From CAIZQW01 sp942493055 (GTDB taxonomy: Bacteria > Verrucomicrobiota > Kiritimatiellia > RFP12 > UBA1067): a stretch of 64,000 nucleotides of DNA. Of the stretch, positions 35,716 to 43,436 are shown in pieces. Within the stretch, counting starts at the first letter, position 1, and each line of letters opens with the position of its first letter. The translations under genes were made by a program, and so were the position numbers. Location: NCBI GenBank assembly GCA_942493055.1, contig OW818680.1:3472001-3536000 (forward strand), written 5' to 3'. The notes below the pieces were generated by a model. It was not told the origin of the DNA, did no database searches, and worked only from the letters and a program-made list of their open reading frames with translations.

Positions 35716-36609
35716 ATGACACACGAGAGCAGAGGAACATGCAAGCGGAGAAACTTCATCGCATTAAGCGTCGGTGCCTTGTCCGGCGGCTGCCTGAGCG
35801 AGAAATCCGGCGGCAAAGCCTTCAGCGCCTTTGACAAGGTCCCCCTGGGCAAGAGCGGGCTCGTCACCTCCCGCCTCTGCTTCGGGACCGGGGTAGGGGC
35901 CTGGCAGCGGGAATCCAAGCAGACGCGGCTCGGCAGAGAGGTATTCATCAAGCTTTTGCGGGACGGCTACGCGCGCGGCATACGCTGTTTCGACTCGGCT
36001 GACCTCTACGGATCCCACCCGATCATTGCGGAAGCGCTGGCGCCATTCAAGCGCGAAAGCTACACGCTGATCTCAAAGATCTGGTGGCGGAAGAACGGCA
36101 TACCGGACGCTGACAAGAAGGCCGTGCCGGTCCTGATCGAGCGCTTTCTCAAGGAGGCCAAGACCGAGTATATTGACCTGGTCCAGCTCCACTGCCTGGA
36201 TCAGGCGACATGGCCGACCGAACTCGAGACGATGATGAAGGATTTGGAGGCTGCGAAAAAGGGCGGCAAGATCCGCGCGCACGGCGTCACGGTGCATGGC
36301 TTCCCGGCGCTGGAGCGCTGCGCCACAGAGTCCTGGATCGACGTCGCGCATGTGCGCATCAATCCTTTTGGCGTCAAGATGGACGGCCCTGTGGACGAGA
36401 ATGTCCGCGTGATCAAAAAGATGCACGCCTCAGGACAGGGGATCATCGGCATGAAGATCTTGGGGGAGGGGAGTTTTGCCAGCGAGAGCGACAAAGTCAA
36501 CGACTCCCTCGCCTATGCGCTCAAGAGCGGGTTCGTCGATGTGCTGAACATCGGCTTCCTCAGCATCGACCAGATCGACGACATCGCCAAACGCATCGCG
36601 CAGGTATAG
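35716..36609 (+). CDS. Exported aldo/keto reductase with Tat-type signal
   Basis: A 297-residue aldo/keto reductase. Family motifs: PLGKSGLVTSRLCFGTG at the start, DSADLYG (catalytic Asp and Tyr), LISKIWW (Lys), and VQLHCLD (His), giving the usual DYKH set. Before these, CKRRNFIALSVGALSGGC has a twin-arginine pair and a possible lipobox Cys, so the enzyme is probably exported folded with its NADP cofactor, as seen for Tat-exported oxidoreductases in PVC genomes (inference). ATG 35716 is chosen because GGAGGG lies seven bases upstream; an in-frame ATG at 35656 overlaps the previous gene and has no such site. The barrel seems slightly short at the C-terminus. Substrate unknown. Confidence 0.83.
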   Translation: MTHESRGTCKRRNFIALSVGALSGGCLSEKSGGKAFSAFDKVPLGKSGLVTSRLCFGTGVGAWQRESKQTRLGREVFIKLLRDGYARGIRCFDSADLYGSHPIIAEALAPFKRESYTLISKIWWRKNGIPDADKKAVPVLIERFLKEAKTEYIDLVQLHCLDQATWPTELETMMKDLEAAKKGGKIRAHGVTVHGFPALERCATESWIDVAHVRINPFGVKMDGPVDENVRVIKKMHASGQGIIGMKILGEGSFASESDKVNDSLAYALKSGFVDVLNIGFLSIDQIDDIAKRIAQV

Positions 36610-36621
36610 CAGCCCTGTTCA

Positions 36622-37261
36622 ATGTTCGATGTTCAGTGTTCGATGTTCAGTGTTCAACCTGTCCGCCGTAGGCATCGCGAAGGAGGATGTTGGATGTTCC
36701 GCGAAAGCCTGCCTGTCCCCCTGCTTCCAAAACTTTAGAACTTTAGCACTTTAGCACTTTAGAACTTCTCTCGCGCCTGTTCCCCCAGTTTCTTGCATCA
36801 CTAAAGTACTAACGAACTCTCCCAACTTTAGAACTTCTTCATCCCGCGCCCTTGACAAGCAAAAGTGGCGGGAGCATCCTGCTCCCGGCGATCATGTTGG
36901 CTCTTGTTCGGAGTTCCGTCCGGCAACTGCCGGACGGCACGGACAACAGGGTCTTGCCGACCTGCGCTGAATTCACTGATAACCTGTCCCCCTGTTGCCA
37001 TGTCCGTTCGATGTTCAATGTTCAGTGTTGGATGTTCAATGTTCAGAATTCACTGATAACCTGTCCCCCTGTTGGATGTTCAATGTTGGATGTTGGATGT
37101 TCGATGTTCAACCTGTCCGCCGTCTTGTCCGCCGTAGGCATCGCGATGTTGGATGTTGAATGTTCGATGTTCCGCGAAAGCCTGCCTGTCCCCCTGCTTC
37201 CAAAACTTTAGAACTTTAGCATTTTAGCACTTTAGCACTTCTTTCGGCCCCTCATTTCCCT
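36622..37261. repeat. Intergenic word-repeat array
   Basis: No gene was seen here. The sequence is built from imperfect short units: GATGTTCAATGTTGGATGTTC words (36622-36655, 37010-37115, 37145-37172), CTTTAGAACTTTAGCA words (36729-36770, 37204-37240), CTGTCCGCCGTAGGCATCGCG (36658-36678 and again near 37125-37145), and AACCTGTCCCCCTGTTG. It also contains structured repeat copy 1. The same words return at 37.7-38.0, 38.8-39.1 and 40.1-40.3 kb. Confidence 0.8.
36845..37000. repeat. Structured repeat, copy 1 of 3
   Basis: About 155 bp, beginning CGCGCCCTTGACAAGCAAAA, with two hairpins: GGGAGC/GCTCCC (36870-36886) and CCGTCCGGC/GCCGGACGG with a 4-base loop (36916-36937). Copies 2 (37603-37757) and 3 (38685-38840) are nearly identical. 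Unlike those copies, this one has no decayed gene directly downstream on the minus strand. Confidence 0.85.
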
Positions 37262-37265
37262 TCAT

Positions 37266-37544
37266 CTATGCGGTCAATGTCCGCCGTCCGAATATGACCC
37301 TTCTGCCGTCTGTAGCAGTTGTTCGGAAATTCCGAACAACTGCATCGGGCAACAATTCCCCGCTGTCAAAGATATTCTTGATATGCTCGCTCACCGTGGA
37401 TTTCGACACCTGGAAGAGTTGCGCCAATTGCGCGTTGGTCAGCCAGACGCTTTCATCCTCAAGGCGCACGCTGACGCGGGCGACCTTGTCGTCCGTCTCA
37501 TAGATGATGATTTGCGGCGGTTTGTTCTCAGGTTCATCATTCAT
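37266..37544 (-). pseudogene. Truncated RhuM-family protein
   Basis: A 92-codon frame matching the N-terminus of RhuM/virulence-protein family members: IIIYETDDKVARVSVRLED, then SVWLTNAQLAQLFQVSKSTVSEHI, a helix-turn-helix, then NIFDSGELLPDAVVRNFRTTATDGRR. Full members continue for another 200 or so residues, whereas this frame switches to VIFGRRTLTA, encoded by repeat DNA (CGTCCGAATA word, also at 37.97 and 42.79 kb), and stops. It is therefore a remnant. The sequence upstream of its start is shared with the AlbA_2-like remnant at 38.6 kb. Confidence 0.72.
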
Positions 37545-37545
37545 G

Positions 37546-37757
37546 GTGTAGTCTCCAAAATTCTATCGGCTTTTAAGCCATGCCGATAGGATAGCCCACC
37601 TACCGCGCCCTTGACAAGCAAAAGTGGCGGGAGCATCCTGCTCCCGGCGATCAAGTTGGCTCTTGTTCGGAGTTCCGTCCGGCAACTGCCGGACGGCAGG
37701 GACACCAGGGTCTTGCCGACCTGTGCCGAATTCACTGATAACCTGTCCCCCTGTTGG
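37546..37757. repeat. Structured repeat, copy 2 of 3, with upstream hairpin
   Basis: It lies directly upstream (minus strand) of the RhuM remnant. It starts with a hairpin around CTATCGGC/GCCGATAG (37563-37590), then the 155-bp unit with GGGAGC/GCTCCC (37629-37645) and CCGTCCGGC/GCCGGACGG (37675-37696). The whole block is repeated upstream of the remnant at 38020-38626. The stretch 37758-38019 has further CTTTAGAAC words and no gene. Confidence 0.85.
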
Positions 37758-38019
37758 ATGTTCGATGTTCCATGAAAGCCTTGTCTGTCCCCCTGTCTGC
37801 CCAAAAACTTTAGAACTTTAGCACTTTCGAACTTTAGAACTTCTCTCGCGCCTGTTCCCCCAGTTTCTTGCATCACTAATATACTAACGCACTTCTCCAA
37901 AAACTTTAGAACTTTAGCATTTTAGAACTTTAGCACTTCTTCCCGTCCCTTCATCTATACGGTCAATGTTCTACGTCCGAATACGACCCATGTACCCTTT
38001 TTCCATTAGCGGCTGTGGC

Positions 38020-38626
38020 TTATTCATGGCCAGCCTCCTGGCTCAGAAGCGCACGCCCCTTGTCGGTAAGACGGTACTTTTGCAGGCGGCTGTTGGGTTT
38101 GTCGGGGAGGGTCGCTTCTATAATGCCTTCTGAAAGCGCGGGGTCCAGATAGTGTTCGCGTATGTGGGTTCGATCCTTAAGCCCTAAGTGCTGGCGGATC
38201 TCGGCATTTCCCATTGCAACAGCATTCTCGAGGAGGCGTGCCAGCACCAAGACTGGTGGGGCGACTGGTGGGGTGACTGGTGGGGTGACTGGTGGGGTGA
38301 CTTGTATCGGCACGGCGTAGGGGAAGACCAGGCGGATAAAATTCCTGCTGACTTTGAAAACCTCGTGGCCATAAGCGGTCAAGATACGCGGAATGCCGGA
38401 ACCCAGATGTTCGACCAGTTCCAAATCACGAAAGACGCGCATAATCTCTTTGTTACGCGGGGCTGAATGCCCTAAGAAGAAATCATCCAGCTCCAGGCCA
38501 TAAGGGAGACCTCCTGCTGATGTGATCTCCAGCCGGTCCGGGAAGAACTCAAACTTTGGGGAACTGCCGTTCGAGGTTGTCGGTCAGTTCTCGCTTGAAT
38601 TCAACGCGGTTAGACTCAGTGTTCAT
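38020..38626 (-). pseudogene. AlbA_2/Schlafen-type ATP-binding protein, internally deleted
   Basis: The N-terminal piece starting at 38626 reads MNTESNRVEFKRELTDNLER, the beginning of an AlbA_2 domain. It then jumps, with a frameshift around 38555, to PKFEFFPDRLEITSAGGLP and FFLGHSAPRNKEIMRVFRDL, which belong to the C-terminal AAA_4-like part, followed by LVEHLGSGIPRI and a winged-helix tail. The middle of the protein (several hundred residues in full members) is missing. The linker VTPPVTPPVTPPVAPPV is encoded by a 12-bp tandem repeat (38252-38303). Only the last 140 codons (38020-38442) could be translated from an ATG. It is a remnant of an accessory gene, with the same upstream block as the RhuM remnant. 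Confidence 0.75.
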
Positions 38627-38840
38627 GGTGTAGTCTCCAAAATTCTATCGGCTTATAAGCCATGTCGATAGAATAGCCCACCTACCGCGCCCTTGACAAG
38701 CAAAAGTGGCGGGAGCATCCTGCTCCCGGCGATCATGTTGGCTGCTGTTCGGAGTTCCGTCCGGCAACTGCCGGACGGCAGGGACCACAGGGCCTTGCCG
38801 ACCTGCGCCGAATTCACTGATAACCTGTCCCCCTGTTGCC
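38627..38840. repeat. Structured repeat, copy 3 of 3, with upstream hairpin
   Basis: The start-codon region, the TTCTATCG/CGATAGAA hairpin (38643-38672) and the 155-bp unit match copy 2. The hairpins GGGAGC/GCTCCC (38711-38727) and CCGTCCGGC/GCCGGACGG (38757-38778) are intact. It forms the 5' region of the AlbA_2-like remnant. Confidence 0.85.
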
Positions 38841-39252
38841 ATGTCCGTTGGATGTTCAATGTTGGATGTTCAATGTTGGATGTTCAGTGTTGGATGTTTC
38901 GCGAAACCCTAGTCTGTCCCCCTGTCTGCAAGAAAGGTGGCGCAGACATTCCTGTCTGCGGTTGATTACGGTTCAAGGTGGCGGAGCCCGCGCTCCTTTC
39001 TGAAGGCAAGGCAAAGGAGAACGGACTTTCCTGTCCGTTGAACCACGGGTTGGAAAACCCGTGCCCCTGTTGGATGTTCAATGTTGGATGTTCGATGTTC
39101 TGCACCAAACAGGCAGGATGCCTGTTCCCCCAGTTTCTTGCGAGCCCTTATCATCCATTCACGTCAATGTCGATGAGCGTGGGTGCCTTCTCCGCACAGA
39201 GCCGAGGCGGCTCTGCCAACTGATCCCCTGGGAGCGCCGACGTCCCGTCGGC
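38841..39252. repeat. Cluster of short perfect hairpins with variable stems
   Basis: After more GATGTTCAATGTTG words come six perfect hairpins in about 310 bp: CGCAGACA/TGTCTGCG (38941-38960), AACGGAC/GTCCGTT (39020-39039), CACGGGTT/AACCCGTG (39044-39063), AACAGGCA/TGCCTGTT (39108-39126), CAGAGCCG/CGGCTCTG (39197-39215) and GCCGACG/CGTCGGC (39236-39252). Stems differ but several loops keep a TTCC, TCC or GGA core. The last two lie inside the 3' end of the membrane-protein gene. Confidence 0.8.
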
Positions 39253-39969
39253 ACTGTTTATTGAAGGTATGATCTGTTTCCCTAGCGCCATGAGATGTGC
39301 TTTGAATTTTTTGCAAAGCGAATAAAAAGCGAACCCGAAAGTTACATGTGCTATTAAGGAATACCAGCCGGCCCAATAAATAAAATCTTGGATTGTTGTT
39401 TGAGGAAGCCGGAAGCCAGTCACTGCTCGGAATTCTGGATTATAGGCAAGGCTTAGGGCGAAGTACACAAGTTGTAAACATCCATATAACCAAAATATAA
39501 TCATGATCCAGCGAGTTTTTAGTCCTTGCAACTGTGATGCTGCCAGGAGGATAAAATAATACCACACAAGAGAGCTGATCATTCTGGGGTCAATAATACC
39601 CATGGGGCTGGTGAGGACAACGCAAAGGGTAACGATGTCTACCATGCTGATGCAGCTATTCATCGGAGGTCTATCCGCACCGGCTATTGTTGGTTTCGAC
39701 CATCTTCCTGCCGCACGAACGCCCATCTCGACGACCAAGCCAATAAAGAGCACAGCAACACAGACATAAGGATAGTTCATGAATTTGAAAGGCAACCTGA
39801 ATGCAGGTGTTTGCCCATGGGGTGACCATATCATTATCACATAGAGTGCGATGTTGAAAATGATAGAGAGCAACGGAACAATTCTGCGTCCTTTGCCTCT
39901 TACACATAGAAGTATAATGGAGAGCAAAGTCGGCAGAATAAACGGCAGGCAAAACATAATCACATACAT
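39151..39969 (-). CDS. Multi-pass membrane protein, unknown; C-terminus from repeat DNA
   Basis: A 272-residue protein with six or seven hydrophobic helices (for example CLPFILPTLLSIILLCV, YVCVAVLFIGLVVEMGV, WYYFILLAASQL, IMIIFWLYGCLQLVYFAL). I do not recognise the family. The last 36 residues (from about INSADGTSALPGD) are encoded by DNA that also forms two of the hairpins of the repeat cluster, so the natural stop has probably been lost and the frame reads through into repeat sequence. There is no clear partner gene nearby. Moderate confidence that it is a real gene, since the membrane segments are well formed. Confidence 0.6.
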   Translation of the reverse strand: MYVIMFCLPFILPTLLSIILLCVRGKGRRIVPLLSIIFNIALYVIMIWSPHGQTPAFRLPFKFMNYPYVCVAVLFIGLVVEMGVRAAGRWSKPTIAGADRPPMNSCISMVDIVTLCVVLTSPMGIIDPRMISSLVWYYFILLAASQLQGLKTRWIMIIFWLYGCLQLVYFALSLAYNPEFRAVTGFRLPQTTIQDFIYWAGWYSLIAHVTFGFAFYSLCKKFKAHLMALGKQIIPSINSADGTSALPGDQLAEPPRLCAEKAPTLIDIDVNG

Positions 39970-40401
39970 TTTTTTAATTCCTAACGTAATACGAAGTAGT
40001 TATTTTGTATGCTGATGACCCTATCAAGCATGTGCAATAGTATTACTGCCTGAGATGGTTAAAGCAAGCGAAATGAAAAATAATCTCAACTCCCGCATTC
40101 TCTAAAACTTTAGAACTTCTCCCTTTCCAGTTTCACTTTCCCCAACTTTAGAACTTTAGCATTTCCCTGGCACGGCGATTTATCCGCCGTCTTGTCCGCC
40201 GTAGGCATCGCGTAGGCGGAAGCCTTGGCGTAGGCGGAAGCTCTCAGCGAAGCCGGCTAGAACTTTAGCACTTCTCCATTCCCGCATTCGCGCACTTCCC
40301 CCACTTTAGAACTTTAGCATTTTAGAACTTTAGAACTTCTCCATGTTTGACATTCTTCCTCCTGGCGAGTATCTTGTACCGCAATCACGAAAGGTGTTTT
40401 T
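39970..40401. repeat. Intergenic word repeats before the MBL-fold gene
   Basis: No gene was seen here. The stretch 40100-40340 is made of CTTTAGAACTTTAGCATTT words and a block with TTGTCCGCCGTAGGCATCGCG followed by two TAGGCGGAAGC copies (40184-40260). The remainder (39970-40100) is AT-rich and could hold the promoter of the membrane-protein gene. A promoter for the gene at 40402 could not be located. Confidence 0.7.
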
Positions 40402-41652
40402 ATGAAGGTCTGTATTCACCGCGGCGCCAAGGAGATCGGCGGCACGTGCATCGAAATTGAATCCCAGGGGAAGAGACTGGTCCTCGACATCGGCCAACCT
40501 CTGGACTGCCCTGATCCCGAAATGGCTACAATGCCGGCTGTCCAAGGGTTTCAAGAAGAAGATGCCTCGCTCCTGGGAGTCATCCTGTCGCATCCGCATC
40601 AAGACCACTATGGGCTGGCGCACCGGCTGCCGGAATCGACACGCTTCCTGATGGGCGACGCAGCAGAGCGCATCCTCAAGGCTGCTGCGGACTTCACGCC
40701 GTCCGGCGGGACGTTCAAGCAGGTCATTCATCTTAAAAACAACACGCCGATCAAGCTCGGACCCTTTACGATCACGCCCTATCTCGTGGACCACTCCGCG
40801 TATGATGCGTATGCCGTGCTGATCGAAGCCGACGGCAAGCGGCTCTTCTACACCGGTGATCTTCGCGGACATGGCAGGAAGTCAGAACTGTTCGACCGGC
40901 TGGTCGCGTATCCTCCAGCGAAAGTCGACATTCTTCTCATGGAGGGCACGACCTTGCAGCGGGAGGGTACGGGAGTGGGCTTTCCGACCGAGGACGATCT
41001 TGAAGAAGAACTTGTACAGATATTCAGGAGAACGTCCGGGATGCCGCTGGTCTGGTGTTCGGGACAAAACATTGACCGGCTGGTCACGGTCTTCAGGGCA
41101 GCCAAGCGTTCAGGGCGACAGTTCATCATCGACATGTATACGGCCCACATCCTGGCGGCCACAGAGAACCCCAGACTGCCACAGGCCTATTGGAAAGAGA
41201 TCAAAGTCTTCCTGCCCTTATCACAAAAGATGAGGATCATCCAGGATCAATCGTTTCATATCGCAGAGAAGTACAAGCTCGACCGCATCTACCCTGAAGA
41301 GTTAGTTGCCGCGGCCAGCCATTCTGTGATGCTGTTTCGCCCTGCCATGAGCCGTGACTTGGAGAAAGCCAACTGCCTCAGCGGCGCCTGCCTGATCTAC
41401 TCCATGTGGGACGGCTATCTCAAGGAAGAGCGGATGAAGCCGTTCCTTGCGTGGCTGGATCAGCGCAACATCAAACTGCACCATTGCCACACATCAGGTC
41501 ATGCCTCTGTGATTGACCTGAAACGCCTCCGCAACGCCTTCGCCTCAGCCGTGGCCGTCCCCTTCCACTGCGCCGAACCAGAATTATTCGCCCAAACTTT
41601 CGATCGGGTGCACGTGCATCCGGATAACGAGTGGTGGGATGTGAGCACCTAA
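40402..41652 (+). CDS. MBL-fold hydrolase, RNase J/beta-CASP-like
   Basis: A 416-residue metallo-beta-lactamase-fold protein. The metal motif is HPHQDHYG (H64, H66, D68, H69). Further ligands are probable in LVDHSAYDAYAV and in YTGDLRGHG, whose Asp is the usual bridging residue; HTSGHAS near the C-terminus fits the beta-CASP/RNase J pattern. It lacks the long C-terminal domain of true RNase J, so it may be a shorter RNA- or DNA-processing nuclease of the same superfamily. No signal peptide, so cytoplasmic. Its stop is 21 bp before the next start, which suggests co-transcription with the nuclease-like gene at 41674. Confidence 0.78.
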   Translation: MKVCIHRGAKEIGGTCIEIESQGKRLVLDIGQPLDCPDPEMATMPAVQGFQEEDASLLGVILSHPHQDHYGLAHRLPESTRFLMGDAAERILKAAADFTPSGGTFKQVIHLKNNTPIKLGPFTITPYLVDHSAYDAYAVLIEADGKRLFYTGDLRGHGRKSELFDRLVAYPPAKVDILLMEGTTLQREGTGVGFPTEDDLEEELVQIFRRTSGMPLVWCSGQNIDRLVTVFRAAKRSGRQFIIDMYTAHILAATENPRLPQAYWKEIKVFLPLSQKMRIIQDQSFHIAEKYKLDRIYPEELVAAASHSVMLFRPAMSRDLEKANCLSGACLIYSMWDGYLKEERMKPFLAWLDQRNIKLHHCHTSGHASVIDLKRLRNAFASAVAVPFHCAEPELFAQTFDRVHVHPDNEWWDVST

Positions 41653-41673
41653 TTGCCTCTAAGGAAGGACAAA

Positions 41674-42684
41674 ATGACTGCTGTATCTAACAACAAAGAA
41701 ATTGAAGAGCTACTTCGAGATCTTTTTAGAAGCCCCCCACGAAAAATCAAGCTTCCGAGCTCGATCATATTCACCCGCGACGGAAAAACGGTGCGGATGC
41801 GTCTGGAATCTTCCTCTGTTAAAGCAAACATGCAGGATAACCAGGCATCCTTCGAAGGCTGGGCGCTCGCCCTGAAGCGATGGCTGTCCAAGGAGTTCGA
41901 CCGCGTGGAATTAAGCTGGGTGTTTACAGAGGATGCATCCGATCCTCATTATCAGCGTTTCCTCTATCGCGTGAACCAATTCAAGTCCTTGTTCGCGGAG
42001 TGGTTCAGCGTCGCCCCCTTAAACCTCCCTGAGATCAGCAAGCTAAAAACGGAAGAAATTGGGCATAAGCCGAAGCCTAAGTTTCTCCTCAATGTCGCAT
42101 CGATGCCGCGCTCCTCAAAGCTGGACGAGCAGTGCAACAGCCTTGAGGAGTCCATGGGGAGTGAACATAAGCTGGAGTGTTTCATTGTCGAGCATCAGGA
42201 AGAACTCTGCAGGCTCTTGAAGATCGACAAAATAGATCGCCAGTTGCCAGTCGGTGTATTCATGGACTGCGTTAGCTCAAAAGCTGAACACGTGGTTTTT
42301 CCAAGAAATCACAGTGCCATTGATCTTTGGGGTGTCAGCAAAAATGAAAAAAAGCTCTTCTTGTTTGAGTTGAAAAAAGAGGGGAATGAGAGACTAGGCA
42401 TTCTGTCAGAGATGTTCTTCTACTCCTACGTCATGGCGGATGTCCAGGCTAAGCGATTCAAATTCAAGAAGCCCAATGCTGAGATCAAGCAGACCGAATC
42501 CATCGACACTTACATCCTCGCCCCGGATTGGCACCCGTTGATTGACGAGAAAATGATGCAAATAATCAACAAAGCTTTCGAAAGACGCGAACCTCGCATC
42601 CGTTTTGGCGCAATCAGGCTCGTGAACACGCCAGAGATTTACACAATCACTCTAAATGCACAACAACAGAAGGGAAAACAATGA
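41674..42684 (+). CDS. Unknown protein with PD-(D/E)XK-like region
   Basis: A 336-residue cytoplasmic protein not assigned to a family. The C-terminal third contains HSAIDLWGVSKNEKKLFLFELKKEG: Asp in AIDLWG and E-L-K in FELKK fit a D...ExK nuclease-fold active site. An N-terminal part with many Lys/Arg residues could bind nucleic acid. ATG 41674 follows GGAAGGA with four-base spacing; a TTG further upstream at 41653 is less likely. It is 21 bp from the MBL-fold gene, and its own stop overlaps the ATG of a short remnant frame (42681), so a third gene of this operon seems to have been lost. Confidence 0.6.
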   Translation: MTAVSNNKEIEELLRDLFRSPPRKIKLPSSIIFTRDGKTVRMRLESSSVKANMQDNQASFEGWALALKRWLSKEFDRVELSWVFTEDASDPHYQRFLYRVNQFKSLFAEWFSVAPLNLPEISKLKTEEIGHKPKPKFLLNVASMPRSSKLDEQCNSLEESMGSEHKLECFIVEHQEELCRLLKIDKIDRQLPVGVFMDCVSSKAEHVVFPRNHSAIDLWGVSKNEKKLFLFELKKEGNERLGILSEMFFYSYVMADVQAKRFKFKKPNAEIKQTESIDTYILAPDWHPLIDEKMMQIINKAFERREPRIRFGAIRLVNTPEIYTITLNAQQQKGKQ

Positions 42685-42728
42685 ACGAACAAACTAAAGA
42701 AAATTGGTGTCGCTGCTCGAATACATGA
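42681..42728 (+). pseudogene. Remnant of a third operon gene
   Basis: An ATG overlapping the upstream stop (ATGA) opens a 15-codon frame (MNEQTKENWCRCSNT). In the next frame the sequence continues as KIGVAARIHENSNSSDG and LIDHTQGLISVPQ before meeting the CGTCCGAATC word near 42790. This is compatible with the beginning of a coupled gene cut off by a frameshift and by arrival of repeat or island DNA. It may equally be chance. Confidence 0.3.
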
Positions 42729-42827
42729 AAACAGCAATAGTAGCGATGGCTTAATTGATCATACTCAAGGCCTCATCTCTGTTCCGCAATGTCCTGCGTC
42801 CGAATCCGCCCTTCCTTGCCCAGCATA

Positions 42828-43436
42828 CTACGGACATGACTTATTTGGTTTGCGGAGTCGGTAGAGACGGGCGGCATTATTTGTCTCGTGAGCATCTTTA
42901 AAATAGGGCCATCCGCTAGAGAGAACGGTGGTTTCCAGTGGACACCCAATGGGGTTGGCAAGATCCGTGCTTGTTTCCGCCAAAATGACAAAATTACTTA
43001 CGCCAAGGGTGCTGAATTCAAATAAATTCGTCCGCATGCTGATACCACCATCTACTGTTTTGATTGCCGGACACCATGCTAAGTTAGAAAATGCGCCAAA
43101 CAAAGAACTGCGACACATTTCTCGTTTGACGAATGCTTTGTCCTCTTCCTTGAATGACAGAATATATACAGGTGTTTTATCTTTCGGACGCTCTTCAAAC
43201 AATTTAAGAACAATCATTATAGAAGAGCAGATGAGTGCAAGCATTGAAAATAAAAGAGCCCTTCTTCCGTTTATGGCCAAGAATGCTAAATTCACGTGCT
43301 CTTTCAGATCCAGCCCTGATATTTTTATGACGTACATACTGCACAAGAAGCACCAACTTTTATTGACAGCACAGGACCTGTTCTGTTTCCCATCAACTCG
43401 ATAAAAGTAACACTTTTTTCTAGAAATGAAGGTCAT
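42828..43436 (-). CDS. Unknown one-TM protein
   Basis: A 202-residue protein with one clear hydrophobic helix (ALLFSMLALICSSIMIVLKLF, about residues 60-80) and Cys-rich N-terminal residues (KKCYF, WCFLCSMY). The C-terminal part is soluble (VYILSFKEEDKAFVKREM). No family recognised. Its ATG overlaps the stop of the P-loop ATPase by 4 bp, so it is translationally coupled to it. A short membrane protein behind an ATPase fits a sensor/effector pair in a defence island, but that is inference. It is the last gene of the island's minus-strand run. Confidence 0.5.
   Translation of the reverse strand: MTFISRKKCYFYRVDGKQNRSCAVNKSWCFLCSMYVIKISGLDLKEHVNLAFLAINGRRALLFSMLALICSSIMIVLKLFEERPKDKTPVYILSFKEEDKAFVKREMCRSSLFGAFSNLAWCPAIKTVDGGISMRTNLFEFSTLGVSNFVILAETSTDLANPIGCPLETTVLSSGWPYFKDAHETNNAARLYRLRKPNKSCP

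Noticed and set aside
42773..42991. 72-codon minus-strand frame ending in EGRIRTQDIAEQR
   Set aside because: It overlaps the one-TM protein in another frame; only its end coincides with the CGTCCGAATC repeat word, so I treat it as repeat DNA.
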